Source: Cichorium intybus (Eukaryota; Streptophyta; Magnoliopsida; Asterales; Asteraceae). Taken from it: a stretch of DNA of 64,000 nt. The notes below the pieces were generated by a model. It had not been told where the DNA came from, made no database searches, and saw only the letters and a program-made list of their open reading frames with translations. Shown here piece after piece: positions 12,219 through 38,862 of this stretch. The position numbers and the translations under genes are program-made. The DNA lies in assembly GCA_023525715.1 (NCBI GenBank), contig CM042012.1, positions 54,333,839 to 54,397,838 of the forward strand. Direction: 5' to 3'. Position 1 is the stretch's first letter; every line of letters begins with the position of its first letter.

Positions 12219-15200
12219 ATGTCTTCTGACCAATCCGTTACCCACTCAAATCCCGGTAATGTCACCTCGATTCTGTCATTATGCTCAAAAGTAACGTTGG
12301 ACGACACTAACTATAATGACTGGATCCGCAACATCAAAATGGCTCTAAGGTTTGAACATAAAGAGTATGTTCTGGAAACTGAGCTTGTTGATGTGGACAC
12401 TGAAACCGCTACTCCCGAGGAAATCGCTGCGTATACTAAACACTCTGATGATGCAACCAAAGTGGCTTGCATCATGATCGCTACTATGAACCCTAAACTG
12501 CAGCGTATCTATGAGGACTATTGGCCTTACGAGATGCACAAAGAGCTCGCGGAAAGGTTCCGCAAGCAAGAGCGCATCGAAAGGTGTGAGGTTGTAAAAG
12601 CTTTCACTAACAGCAAGCCCAAGGAGGGCGAGTCCATCTGTGCACATGTGCAGAGGATGCATGGTTATGTGGAAAGGCTTAGGAAGCTAGAAATGCCTGT
12701 CCATGAGGATTTAGCAGTTGACATAGTGCTAAACTCCTTGCCCAGTTCTTATGACCAGTTCACACTGGCGTATCATTTGAACAACAACCAGGCAAACCTA
12801 GCTGAGTTACACCGCATGCTTCGTACGGCTGAGGACGGAATGAAGGGAAAGGCTGTGCTCCCTATCAACCCGCCTGTTTTGGCTATTGGCTCTGGAAAAG
12901 GAAAGAAGCGGAAAGGCCCTCCTAAGCAGAACTGGAGGGAAAAGGCTCATGTCGGGTCATCTAGCGGTGCCTCGAAAGGTAAGTCTTCCGGAATTCCACA
13001 TGTTCGGAACCCCAAAGAGGCCGACTGCTTTTACTGCAAGCAAAAGGGTCATTGGAAGAGGAGCTGCCCAATGTATATGCAGGACGTCAAGGACGGTAAA
13101 GTGAAACCGCCACAGGCAGGTACGTATTCTATATCTAATAACTCATCTTTTTCCCGTTCATGGGTCCTTGATATAGGATGTGTTTTTCATATCTGTTCTG
13201 ATTTGCAGGGCCTAGAGGAAAGTAGGGAGCTAGAGCATGGCAGACTGAACCTAGTCATGGGGAATAGGCGAACGTCACCTGTTACCAAGATCGGTGTTTA
13301 TGGACTGATGCTGAGTAGTGGAGTTAGATTAGATTTACATAATTGTTTCTATGCGCCTGATATGGCAAAGAACATAATTTCATTTCATGCATTGTTTAAA
13401 CAAGGCTTTTATTACGAGTTTAATAAATTGAATGGTTCAATTTCAGTTTTCAAAAATAATGTTTTTATATTTAATGCTATGCCTTGTGATGGAGTGTATG
13501 AATCTATTATGTGTGTTGATAATTATGGTAAAAATGTTTTAGCTATTGATGCTTCAAGTGGTATAGAAAAGGCATGTCTGTGGCATTGTCGCCTTGGCCA
13601 TATAAACAAGAAACGCATCGCCCAACTTTAAAAGGATGGAGTGTTGGAATCATTCGACCTCGGGTCGGATGATGTATGCGAATCTTGCTTACTTGGCAAG
13701 ATGACAAAATCACCATTCAAAGGTTCCTTTGAAAGAGGTGAAGGTCTGTTGGATATCATACACACAGATGTGTGTGGTCCCTTCAGAACAACCACTAAAG
13801 ATGGCACACGGTTCTATGTGACCTTTACCGACGATTTTAGTAGATATGGGTATGTCTACTTAATCAAGAATAAGTCGGAAACCTTTGAAAAGTTCAAAGA
13901 GTTTAAGAATGAAGCGGAAAATCAATTGGGCAGAAAGATAAATATGCTTAGATCCGACAGAGGCGGTGAGTATCTTAGTATCGAGTTTCTCGATTACCTC
14001 AAGGAATGTGGAATTGTTTCACAGTTGTCGCCTCCAAGAACACCTCAGCTGAATGGTGTTGCAGAGAGACGAAACCGAACCTTGTTGGACATGGTTCGTT
14101 CCATGATGAGTCGAGCCTCACTTCCAATCCATTTCTGGGGGTATGCCTTAGAGACTGCCGCCCATATCCTAAATATTGTCCCAACCAAGAAGGTTGCGAA
14201 AACACCGCACGAGATGTGGACGGGGAAAGTTCCCTCGTTGGCACACATCAAAGTCTGGGGCTGTGAAGCATTCGTGAGACGAGATACTTCAGATAAGCTC
14301 GCAGAAAGAAGTGAGAGGTGTTTCTTCATCGGATACCCGAAACAGTCTTTTGGATACTTGTTCTACAGACCGTGCGAGGACGTGGTCTTTGTAGCAAGAC
14401 GGGGGTTCTTTCGAGAGAGAGAACTCATATCCAAAGAGGATAGTGAGAGTACGATCGATCTCAAAGAAATTCAGGAGACGCCCGATGAAACAACCTTGGA
14501 AGAAACTAGCAACCAACATGATGAAGAAGTTCCTGTTGGGCCCACCGACATTTCGTTGCCCCTTAGGCGTTCAGGTAGAGTTAGCATGCCGCCCGAGTTC
14601 TATGGTTTCCATATTACTTCGGACGGAGACACGTTAGTCAGTGATCGTACATTGACTAATTTGGATGAGCCAGCTAACTACCGTGAAGCAGTGGCAGGCC
14701 CCGAGTCTGCAAAATGGAAAGAGGCAATAGACAGCGAGATAAAGTCCATGTATGACAATCAAGTTTGGAACTTGGTTGACAGTGTACCGGGTCGAAAGAC
14801 AGTCGGATGCAAGTGGATCTTCAAAAAGAAGACCGACATGGATGGAAAGGTGCATACTTATAAAGCTTGGCTGGTTGCGAAGGGATTCACTCAAACCCCG
14901 GGGGTTGACTATGATGAAACCTTCTCACCAGTAGCCAAGATTAAGTCAATCAGGATAATGCTTGCCATAGCTGCATTTCATGATTATGAAATCTGGCAGA
15001 TGGATGTCAAAACCGCTTTCCTTAACGGGAAACTGACTGAGGATGTTTACATGAGTCAGCCAGAAGGTTTTGTAGATACTAAGCCCCCTGATAAAGTATG
15101 TAAGCTTGAAAGATCAATCTACGGGTTGAAGCAAGCATCTCGCAGCTGGAATCTTTGCTTCCATGAGAAAGTCAAAGAGTTTGGTTTCTCTAGGAGTGAA

Positions 15201-16250
15201 GATGAGTCCTGTGTATATGTCAAGGCTAGTGGGAGTATAGTCACTTTCCTGGTGCTGTATGTTGATGACATACTGCTCATGGGAAACGACATTCCGACCT
15301 TGCAAAATGTTAAGGCTTGGCTCGGGAAGTGTTTCGCTATGAAAGACCTAGGGGAAGCTGCTTATATTCTCGGGATAAGAATACTTAGAGATAGAAAGAG
15401 AAAATTGATAGGCCTAAGCCAGTGTACATATTTGGAAAAGGTGTTAAAAAGATTTAACATGGAAAATTCCAAAAAGGGAGAGTTGCCAATCCAAAGTAAT
15501 ATTAAATTGAGTAAGACTCAAAGTCCGAGTACCGATGAGGAAATAGCTGAGATGAGTCGGGTGCCTTATGCTTCGGCAGTAGGGTCGATCATGTATGCTA
15601 TGACATGTACTCGTCCCGACGTATCCTATGCACTGAGCATGGTTAGTCGGTTCCAGGGTAATCCAGGAAAAGCATATTGGATTGCAGTCAAGAACATACT
15701 CAAGTATCTGCGAAGGACAAAGAATATGGTATTAGTCCTTGGTGGCAGTGATGAGTTAAAAGTAAGTGGATATACAGATGCCAGCTTCCAGACAGATAGG
15801 GACAGCGGACGGTCCCAGTCGGGCTGGGTATTTCTTTTGAACGGTGGAGCGGTCACTTGGAAAAGTTCCAAGCAGGAAACGGTGGCTGATTCAACGTGCG
15901 AATCAGAGTACATCGCAGCAAGTGAAGCGTCTAAGGAAGCGGCTTGGCTGAAGAACTTCATCGGGGACCTTGGAGTTTTCCCGAGCATTCAGGAGCTGGT
16001 GGAACTTTTCTGCGATAATGAAGGAGCGGTCGCCTTGACAAAGGAACCGCGAGACCATGGAAAGTCCAGGCATATCGAAAGAAAGTACCACTACATTCAA
16101 CATCAAGTAGAAGAAGGGCACTTACTGGTTAAGCGGGTATCATCAAAAGACAATCCTGCAGATCTTTTGACTAAGGCTCTGAATAGGATCAAGTACAATC
16201 AGCATGCTCGGAGCATTGGATTGAAGGATGATATTAGTTTTAGTAATTAG
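12219..16250 (+). pseudogene. Copia gag-pol polyprotein, broken by one in-frame stop
   Basis: One reading frame runs from 12219 to 16250 and is cut only by TAA at 13629-13631, about residue 471. Before the stop are gag (residues 1-300), a CCHC knuckle (CFYC...GHWKRSC, near residue 270) and the protease region. The protease catalytic triplet, normally DTG, reads DIG here (13170s), so the protease is probably dead. After the stop come integrase (HTD, SDRGGEY and AERRN carry the D-D-E residues), reverse transcriptase (YVDD at ~15260) and RNase H. The stop and several other changes (for example R to W in the KAWLVAKGF block) look like C-to-T changes, as expected from decay of methylated cytosines. 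Integrase, reverse transcriptase and RNase H remain open as an 869-aa piece. Confidence 0.95.
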
Positions 16251-17048
16251 ATAGATTAGAAACTTGTAACAGTATAAATGTAATTGACTCGGTGATTTTA
16301 TAATTGAGATTTATAAATGAGTATTGTTACTGCCTTTGTCAATTGTTTATTTCTGTGTTTCTATATTTGCATGTTCAACTTCCTTAATAATTAGATTATT
16401 TAAAACTCCACAGTCGATCATACTGTTAGGAAGTAAGTATGAACAAAGACTGTCATGAATCGGTTGCAGCTGTCTAATGAGTTAGACATTGCAGTAAGAC
16501 TGCTGCAACGTTCATGAGTACTTAGAAAATAGAGATTTGGGTATTGGATAAACCCGCGCTTAACAGATTGCTTCATGGATTATATCACGAGCAATGTTAA
16601 GACGATAATATCCGGTGATCTTTAAGTGGAGAGATATGATATGTTACTTGCGATACAAGTGCTTATTGACAATGCGAATACGCACCAGTAACTCGGTGTT
16701 ATAAAACGCATTGTTGTATGTATTTGGACCCGCAAGAGATATGGACATATAAGTCGAAACTTATCCGTCCCCTGACCCGATGGGAAACAGATATCTGTAG
16801 GCCTCTCGATGATTTTGAAGTTGACTGAAAGTGTTGGCCAACCGGGACTAAATTGATGTGTTCAATTAGTAGTCTCTAAAATCATATGCAAATCAGAAAT
16901 CGAGAAACAGAGTGTCAGACCAAGATTGATGTTAGTCCATGTCTTGAGCCTGAAAATATCCTGTTGGACGGAGGATCATCAGATCACTTATCTTTGGACA
17001 GAACTGACTAGGTCAGAGTTCAGACAATTAAAGTCATAGACTTATCTA

Positions 17049-17058
17049 AGTGGGAGAC
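17049..17058 (+). other. Polypurine tract of the Copia element
   Basis: AGTGGGAGAC lies directly before the 3' LTR, in the usual position for plus-strand DNA priming. Confidence 0.85.
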
Positions 17059-18128
<1,070 letters not shown>

Positions 18129-18879
18129 TTACTAATAAAGCAAGCCTTTTAATGCCAGATGTCCTCTTTTTAAACCCTTCTTTTGCCACATGGCATTCTA
18201 TTGTTAATCTATTCTTTGTTTTCCCACTCAAGCTTTTTCAGTCGTTCGTTATGGTTTTGATTAACATTCACGTAAAATCAGGAACAGTTCTTCCTTTGAC
18301 TTTTCAGTTTTCACATCTCCGCTTTATCTTCTACACTCCCCTCCTTTACGAACCCTAGATAACCACCGCCACTATTAATGATGCAACCTCTATCTGTCAC
18401 CGATAGAACCTTGAAACCATCCGCTATATAAGCCAATTTTGGAATTCCGGCCATGTCTCCTCCATCGTGCTTCTTTTTTCTTCATCGGCCATACGCATAT
18501 CTGTTACTACTTCTATTCACTGAGTTTCTTAACAAATCGGTGTTTCGTTCAATCATTGCCTTGGTAAATTAAAATTTGTTAAACCCTAGCCAAACCAAAC
18601 CAAATCTCGATTTGCTCATTATATTTGTTTAACAAAACTTTTTTGCTGTTTTGCTTCATCATTTACTTTCCATATGTAGAAGATGATGTAGATCTGGAAT
18701 TCACCTCAAATCCATGGAGTTTTCTCTACTTCCAGTTTAGGCACCCCAACTGTTTGATATAATGTCTCAGCGAAGTTTTTAACCTTTTTATGATAATTTA
18801 ACATGGCTGAAAATATTTGCTATCTTTGAGTTCAAGGAATAGAGCAGATTGGAATACCTGATGGGTTCTATAAGAATAT

Positions 18880-18970
18880 TGGGTTATCATCAGTGAACAT
18901 GAGTCTCGAAGGGGAGACCCCAATACAATTGGAATGTCTATTAAGTTCAATTGGAAATCGCCAGAAGGTA
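18880..18970 (+). pseudogene. Possible captured exon, unrecognised
   Basis: Between about 18835 and 18967 the plus strand reads an open stretch (IGIPDGFYKNIG... then LSSVNMSLEGE) bounded by splice-like TTGAGTTCAAG and AGAAGGTAGAT. It looks like a host exon caught by the Helitron. I do not recognise the protein, and it may or may not belong to the MRG fragment downstream. Confidence 0.3.
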
Positions 18971-19523
18971 GATCACATATTTCTCTTTATTTCAGGGTTA
19001 GCTTATATATGTTGAAAAAGATCAGTACGTTTTTGTTCTCTGAAATTTTTATTGCAAGTAAATGACTTGATTAAAGGTAAATGTATTTTTAAGATGGTAT
19101 AGTTTGTAAGTTATAAATTATAAGTTATAAGGTATAAATGAGAAATCAAGTTCAACAGACAAATTGACGATGTATGCAATCATGGGGCCATTCTGTTGCT
19201 TAATGAGTCTCTTATCTTTTTTTTTCTTTCCTCCACCTTGAAGGTTCAAAAGGATGAGAATGAGATACGAAAAAAGAGTGGAAATACTTCGTCCATTACC
19301 TTGTAAGTTTGTAATGATGTAACATATTCTCTTTTTAATTTCACGAATCTCAATCAAGTGTTTGCATTCATATTCCAACATTAAGTAATAGATTATTTAT
19401 TTATGTTTTACAGGGTCGGAATAAAAAGAGGGTTACTTTTTCTTATCTATATGGGCTCACTCTTATAGTTTATATAAAGTTTGTCTTTTTAATGGGTATG
19501 AAGCTCCAATTTCTTGATTACAG

Positions 19524-20113
19524 TTGGGATGAATGGGTTGGTGTTGTTGACCGTTTATGAAGTATACAAAAGAAAATATTTTAAAGCAAGAAGCACTTGA
19601 CAAAAAACAAGGTATGGACAAGAACTCAAAGTCTGGAAGGTCAACTCAAACCAAGCCCAAAATATCAAATGGTTTTTTACTATTTTTACTAATTTGATAT
19701 TTCCCTCCTTTTTCAATTAACTAAAAAGCTTTCCACTTTTGAACTTTGCAGATGTAAAGGTGGAAAAAGAGGATGAAAAGATAGTGGTATATTCTTTATA
19801 GTTTAAACTCATCAAAATGTTTTCTTAACTATTTTGAAAATTTTTAAATATTACTCTGTTTCTAATGTTGTGTTACTTTAGGAGGAAAAGGGAATAAAAG
19901 AAAGAATGATGTGAGTATAGAGGTATGTTCAATACACTGTATTCGAGTACACATTGTAATTTATTGAACTATATTTTGTTCCCAAAATACCCCTATGTTT
20001 ATGGTGACCAATGTCAGAAAGAGAATGCATTTGTTGAAAAACCTGTAAAGATTGAAATTCCATCAGCTCTTAAAAAGCAACTTGTGGATGATTGGGAATT
20101 TGTTAATCATCAG
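19524..20113 (+). pseudogene. Captured MRG (MORF-related) gene fragment
   Basis: Three exon-like pieces in order match plant MRG1/MRG2, chromatin readers of methylated H3K36. 19524-19661 encodes the end of the chromo barrel (WDEWVGV, then after a frame break KYTKENILKQEALDKKQ and a KSGRSTQTKPK tail). 19752-19786 reads DVKVEKEDEKIV. 20012-20113 encodes the start of the MRG domain (IEIPSALKKQLVDDWEFVNH). AG/GT-type boundaries remain between them, so genomic DNA was captured, not mRNA. Frameshifts and stops make it non-functional. It lies inside Helitron 1, which explains its presence without the rest of the gene. Confidence 0.75.
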
Positions 20114-21886
20114 CTATTAAAAAGCAACTTGTGCATGAAAGTGTGCTTTTGCAAGTCCTCGACAATGTAGAAAATGATAAAAAAGGCTTTTTCATTTTCT
20201 CCCTCTGCTTTAAAAGTTCTCAAAACTCTTGATTTGTACATTTCAGGCACTGAAACACCAACTATGTGTGTTTCATTTTCTCCCTTTGCTTTGACAGTTC
20301 CTGGTTGTGAAGATGAAGATGATAATTTTGAATGTGTTAATTTCTATTAAATATGATATATTAAGTTAGCTAGATTGATTGATTTTGAATACTTTAGTTA
20401 ACTTGACATTTCTTATCATTACGTGAATTTGAAATCAAGATTTTTTAAATCTAAATTTTATAGTTGAATACACATTTATATATTGCCTTCGTCAATTATG
20501 GTTTGCGTTGTGTCTATGTGCGACTTGGTACAAAGTGGAAAACGAGTATCAAAATATATGTACTCTTAGATCTCTTTGTGTTGGAATTTATTCACATTTT
20601 GAATATTATATATAAATAATGTCTACCTTATAAACATAAATATATGAAAAGGAAATAATAATTAAAAAAGTGGTATATGTTTAAAAAGGTAAAGCATGGT
20701 AACAATTTTTAATATTTTAGCAACTGTTTATTAGTTGTTTCATTTGGATAATAAATTTTGAAATGGTTGAAGCCTTAAATGACTATTCTCTTAATAATGT
20801 ACAAAACTTAGAACCCTTTAAAATTTAAGTATCTTGAACTAAATCTCAATTTAAACCGAACAAATCATCTTCAGTTTTTTTTTTTTTTTTTGCAACTCAC
20901 TAACGAGAAAAACAAAATGGTTTTTTTCTAAAAAAGAAATTCTCAAGAGTTAAACAAAAATAAAAATCTTCCGGTGGTTAACAAAAAGATCTAAACTATG
21001 ACTACTATATAGAATTAGGCCAAGTTTTAAAATGTGATAAGTTGTTTTAATTGTAAAAATAAAATAGTACATTAAATGTTAATAGTTAACATATTAAATA
21101 TACTTTACACTTCAAATTAAAATAACACTTTTAATCGTAACAGGTGATATTAGACATACATCATTGATGACTAAAATAGTACCAATACACAAGCATTGTT
21201 GATGTCTATAATGTTTTTAATAAATGAAGTTGCATTGGTTATTTGTAAAGAAAATATGAAGCCTAAAATTAAAATAGTCTCATGTAATTGTTGAGTAACT
21301 ATTTGTAGTTTATACCCATTAAGATGGAAATTGCATCATGGATGGCTGTTGCTACATCAGTGATAATGATAACTGGATCTCTATATCTCGATCAAGCTAG
21401 AATCAACACATACTCCAAACAGTACATTGGCTTAAACATGACAATATATTGCCTTACTCATTTGGGTTAATTTTTCAAGTTATTCTACTCTTTTTTCAAG
21501 CTAGATGTTGCTTTTTAATAGATGTTTTCTGTTCATATAACTTGAAGTAATAAAATTTACTTTGTAATGTTTTTATAGAATGCTTATAATAATAACATAT
21601 AGGTGTTGTTTATTAATCGATGTTTCTGATTCATATAAATTTATTGAAGTAATAAAATTTAGTTTTTGATATTTGATAAAATGGTTAGAATTATGATTTC
21701 TTTATTACTTATTCGAAGGCAATTTATTATTTGTATTCAATTTGAAACTTCAAACAATGTTGAACACAATAATATATATCTTTTAGTAGATGGTTTCGAT
21801 TAATATAACTTTAATTAATAAAGATTTACACGTTATACAAAAAATTTTAAGTTGTCAACCCGTGTTTAACACGGGTTTATAAACTA

Positions 21887-34157
<12,271 letters not shown>

Positions 34158-35423
34158 ATTCTCAACAATATCCTTGGGAATTTGGGCACTTTTATGTTCT
34201 CTCTTTACAGGGCGCCAAAGAAGCTTGTGAATATATTGGAAACATTCAGACGAAACTTTTTCTGGGGTAGCAGTGGTATGGAAAGGAAAATTCCATGGGT
34301 CAGGTGGACCCAAGTGACGAGGGAGAAGGAGGAAGGAGGTCTGGGGATAGGTACTTTGGACCATTTAAATATCGCATTAATTGTTAAATGGTAGTGGCGT
34401 CTCATCAACGAAGTCGACGCATTCTGGGTACAAATCATAAGGAGCATACATGGTGATAACGCAGGAATACAAGAAGGGGCGGAGATCAAAACAGGGAACA
34501 CATGGAGGACGATTGCAAAGGTCTGCGTAGAGATCAAGGAAAGGGATATTGACATATGGAAAATGTTTAGCAAAGAAGTGGGAAATGGTAGAGAAACAAA
34601 GTTTTGGAGAGATAGATGGTTGGGAGAACACAAGCTAGAGAAGACATTTCCTAGACTCTTTCGTCTAGACCCGGAGAAAGAAAGTTTCGTGAGTGATAAA
34701 ATCATCTCAAACGGTAATGGGTGGAATTGGTCCAGGAACCTAAGGGAAGGTAGATCAAAGGAGGAACTTAAGATTCTAAAAGAGACGATAGCAAATGTCA
34801 CTCTAAATAATAAAAACGATGTCTGGAGGTGTCTACAGGGCCCAAACGGTATTTATACGGTTAGTTGGTTTAGAGCGAGAATAGCGAAACATCACAACCA
34901 AATTATCGGGACCAACCGTTGGTCGAATTGGATTCCTAACAAAACAAATATCTTCATTTGGAAACTGTTCCGAAGGAGGGTACCGGTAAAAGATGTTTTA
35001 GCAGCTAAGACGATCATACAAACCCCTTATAGTTGCGATCTATGCAAACACAATAATGAATCAATTAATCATGTGTTCATGGAGTGTCCTGTAGCGGTTG
35101 CAGTGTGGAAGAAGGTTCGAGCATGGTGGGGTAAACAGGCGACGGTCTTGAACTCTCTCGAGGAAGCCATTATGAAGCTTGGTGAACAGGGTCACACCCC
35201 CGTTTGGCGAAAGGTGATGGAAACGGTTGGATATGCAACGTTCTTGCTGTTATGGAGGAATAGGAACGATTTTACCTTCAACAAGAAATTCAGAAAAATT
35301 GATGAATTGCTTTTCCAAATTCAAAAAGAATCGTTCTTATGGATTGATACTAGGGCTAAAAATGTAAAACTAGATAGAAACTTATGGTTCACTTCCCCTA
35401 GTTTAGCCGTCAATCATATGTAA
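34158..35423 (+). pseudogene. 5'-truncated LINE ORF2, reverse transcriptase C-terminus
   Basis: One plus-strand frame runs from about 34161 to 35423 with a single internal stop (TAG at 34392, in VKW-stop-WRL, where LINEs usually have a run of Trp). The start matches the end of the L1 reverse transcriptase region (SLYRAPKKLVNILETFRRNFFWG). 34900-35130 encodes a zf-RVT type domain (W...PNKTNIFIWKLFRRRVP, then CDLCKHNNESINHVFMECP with Cys/His ligands). Polymerase and endonuclease domains are absent, so it is a dead insertion. The 3' end is followed by an A-run (35493-35510) and TA repeats. Confidence 0.9.
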
Positions 35424-35493
35424 AATGTGTTCTTGGTTGTCAGCCTTGTGTCTTGCTACTCAGGCTAAGTTTATAATATACGTTACTTTTCAA

Positions 35494-35727
<234 letters not shown>

Positions 35728-35737
35728 CCCCACACTT
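35728..35737 (-). other. Polypurine tract
   Basis: AAGTGTGGGG on the minus strand lies directly before the LTR. The same tract precedes the LTRs at 1946 and 34105. Confidence 0.85.
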
Positions 35738-36692
35738 GTGCCTTGCTTGTCCCCAAGCAAGAGAGTTTTTAACAAATTCTAACTAAGACTCAAACAATTT
35801 TTAAATGTGTTCAATTTCAAAGCTTATTGCCTTAGGAGTTAGAGTGAAATAGTTTGTGATAACATAATCGGAATATTCTTTGGAATTCATGACTTTCTAG
35901 AGAACCATTGATTACAAATTTTTTGTCCACAATGAAGTGTACTTAATCATTCAGACTTTCGATATTGTCCGTGTAACGAGCTTTCAGAAATACCATCCCA
36001 GACAAGACGATCTTAGGTGGCAAGGTTCATAAGTCCCACCCATTTTAGGCTTACCGACTCGAACAACAAAGGCCACTGATTGACTATCCCTTCCTAAATT
36101 TCAAACTTAAAACACTCCAATCCTCTAACTCTTAAAACTCAACTTATTTGACTAAGCATGATAACAACTAAATAATATTTCTTGAAAAATACCAATGCTA
36201 AAACATTCAAAAACTATTGGTTACAAAATTACAATCTAGTAAAAATTTTGAAAAATTGGTAAAAATTTTGAAAATTGACTCATTCCCGCAAAAATTTCAA
36301 AAATACTCTTTCGACCGTCCACACCCCACACTTAAAACCGTACAACACCCCCGTTGTACAAAATTAAATTTCAAATCAAGGGAGAAAGAGTTACCCCTTA
36401 GACGGTAGATTGCTTGATGGTACTCGGTTGTCACAGGTACAAAAAGACAAACAATTCCTCGACTCAGAATTCAGGAGTTGTAGCGCAACAGTGAAACATG
36501 CCAATGATCATGGCAAGTGGAGGGGGCACGGTGACCCCACACTTGCCTGAAACAACTCCTCCATTTGGGTATTACATGCAACACTCACAAAAAACATTAA
36601 ATGCAAACAGAACAAATAAACTATAAACAAGCAAAAATAAAGTAGTATCATAGGTACAGTACATATATCCCAAAAAAAATAAGAAAAATACA
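35738..36692 (-). other. Non-coding 3' region of the Athila-like element
   Basis: No coding potential was seen. It is related along its length to 1957-3100. It contains the plus-strand words ACACCCCACACTTAAAACCG (36320) and GACCCCACACTTGCC (36533), which recur in this family. Confidence 0.65.
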
Positions 36693-37833
36693 TCAATCGC
36701 CACCTGGTGGCCTAGAAGGACCTGCCTCGTGATCATGTGCTCGGGCTGGGAATGGTCGGGGGCGCTGTCCCTGCTGAGTGGCCATCTGTGTAAGTACCTC
36801 CCCGATCCACTCCAACTGATCCTCAATCTGAGCCACCCGCACCTCCAATCGGTGGAGACCCAGTGTCTCCTCCTGCTGTGGCTGTGGTGGTGGAACTGGT
36901 GGTGAAACCCTCTGGCGACACCTCGGGGGTCCCTCCTCGTGGGCTGGTTGTGGCTGGTGGATCAAATGCATGTTCTCCAGTGCCCGCACTGATATGCGAA
37001 CTGGAGGAATCGCCGTCAGGGAGGCCATGGTCGCAGCAGTGAGCAACCTATATAATCGGGCCAGACGGGTAATGTAGTTCCCGCTGGCCAAAGGACTGCT
37101 GGCAGACGCACCCGCCACCCGGGTGGATAGAGAAATCGCCAAGGCATACGGTAGGTTGAGGAATCTGGTGGGGTCGAGGAGCACCTACATATATGTCATG
37201 TCCTCACCGGACACCTTCTCGCCCCCTCCCTCTGATTGATAGAGGTGGTGACGATGCGGTGCATGAGACGGTGAAGCGGGTTGTGGAGCGGGCTATCCCT
37301 GGCCGAGCCCGCCTCGAAAAAGACATTGGACAACATGGCCCAAATGATTGTGTTGGCATCCCATGCGGGCTGCCCCTGGACACACGCCCGGAGAAATGGT
37401 GTAAAGTGCTGGCTCTGAAGTTCCTCCTCCGTGTATATACCCGTGCGCCTCCCAAACTCCCGAGACTGCACTCCCTGGGGACTCCCCCCAATCTGAATCT
37501 GACTAGCCTGGATCGGGCATCCGACGAGCCAGGTGCATAGTGGATCGTGGAAAGGAACTCCAAAAGAAGCTCCGTATAGACGACATCGTCCTTGTTGGAC
37601 ATAAGCCTGTCCCAACCACGCCATGTAAAGGAATTGGCCCCACGGGACCAATTGCGAAGAAGAAAAGGCTCGATCTCAGCCCAGAGTCCAGCCGTCCTGA
37701 GAATATCCCGGTTTATAATCGTCGCCTCGAGAACCCGACGACTAATCAGTGTATCCCTCCTCTGAATGTACTCGACAGAACTCTCCAGCTCGTCAGGGAA
37801 CTGGAGAAAAGGATGATCACGCCTGAAAGCCAT
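36693..37833 (-). pseudogene. Athila ORF1-type protein gene, broken by frame changes
   Basis: Minus-strand translation starts with Met at 37833 (MAFRRDHPFLQFPDELESSV) and runs through WSRGANSFTWRGWDRLMSN to about 37480. It then continues in another frame (GIYTEEELQSQHFTPFLRAC, LHRLMHRIVTTSINQREG) to about 37240. It returns to a further frame with GGEKVSGEDM and LLDPTRFLNLPYALAISLST down to the stop at 36693. Two frame changes and a stop near 37190 break it. The C-terminal part is proline/glutamine-rich with a coiled-coil (EVRVAQIEDQLEWIGEVLTQM). This is the Athila ORF1 family by recognition; its function is not known. The copy at 8521-9540 is a more decayed relative. Confidence 0.75.
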
Positions 37834-38506
37834 TTGCACACAGAAACCACACAAAACAAATTTTTTTTCAAAATAAGTCCTTATCCTCCCCAACGAACCG
37901 CGGCGCGGCCCAAGAACCAGAGCGCGGCGCGGCGAGTGACTGTTTCGAAATCCAACCCTAATCCCACTGATTTCCACCTGTTAACTCAATCCAAACATAC
38001 TACAAGGTAGCCTAAGCACCGATTAACCCCTCTAGGGTGATCATTTGCCAAACAAAACACCCTACGAGCCAGCATTGCCGATTTCTAAGTTTTTCAGTTT
38101 TTGGAGAAATCAACCAATTTTACGGCCTAATCGCTAGTTCTAACAAGTAAAAAAACTAGTTAGAATGACATACCTCAATAGTAGGAATAAAATGGATGAG
38201 AAAAACGTGAGAAAAACTTTGGTTGATCGGAACTCTGAGGCGCGACGTGGGTGATGTGTGTGTGAATAGTGAATGCGACGTACCTTATAAAGGAAGAATC
38301 TGACCGATCGATTCCCGCAGCACGGGTAAGAGCACACCGCAGCGCGCGTGTTCTCAAATCAACCCCTGCACATCGGGTTGGTCTGCGATCCCGCGACGCG
38401 CAAAACACTAAACCGCGGCGCGACCTTCAATTTTTCAAATTCTCTTCATAAGACCTCACACTTGCCTTGGACCAATAACACTTGCAATGAAGATGATAGA
38501 ATCTTC
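37834..38506 (-). other. CpG-rich non-coding interval of the Athila-like element
   Basis: Between the two coding blocks lie several CGCGGCGCG-type motifs (37899, 37921, 38336, 38393, 38413). No protein domain was seen. The region where pol would be expected is missing. Confidence 0.6.
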
Positions 38507-38823
38507 CTAATTACTCCTAAGAAATACAGTACCTAACCTATGAAGATGGGTTTCCTCCCAACAAGCGCTAAGTTTAACGTCTTCAGCCAGACGGACTATT
38601 CCTTCTACAGCTATGGTGGATCGTATGCCTTCTTCCTTCGCTGATTTACAGTCACCACCGTCCCTTCGTTGTCCACATGCTCCTCCAATTTTCGTGGATC
38701 GAATGGCTTGCCGGTTCTTCTGCTGCTGCCCGGTTGCCGTCTTCTGATTATCTCCCATGAGTACTTGGAGGTAGCTTTGAACCTCCAAGCTCGATCCTTC
38801 CTTCGGTATCTCTTCAAGATCAC
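38507..38823 (-). pseudogene. Decayed coding stretch downstream of the gag-like ORF
   Basis: Two overlapping minus frames (93 and 70 aa) share a basic, glutamine/arginine-rich composition (QQQKNRQAIRSTK, RRQPGSSRRTGK). They end with EDVKLSACWEETH, a phrase that recurs at gag-region ends of this retrotransposon group. It looks like one ORF broken by a frameshift, perhaps formerly continuous with the gag-like gene. Confidence 0.45.
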
Positions 38824-38862
38824 TGATTTGATATGAAGCGCGCCCAGTGCTACTCCCAGTAG

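Noticed and set aside
37193..38010. Plus-strand frames of 115 and 156 aa
   Set aside because: They lie opposite the Athila ORF1 relic, whose minus-strand peptides match the family.
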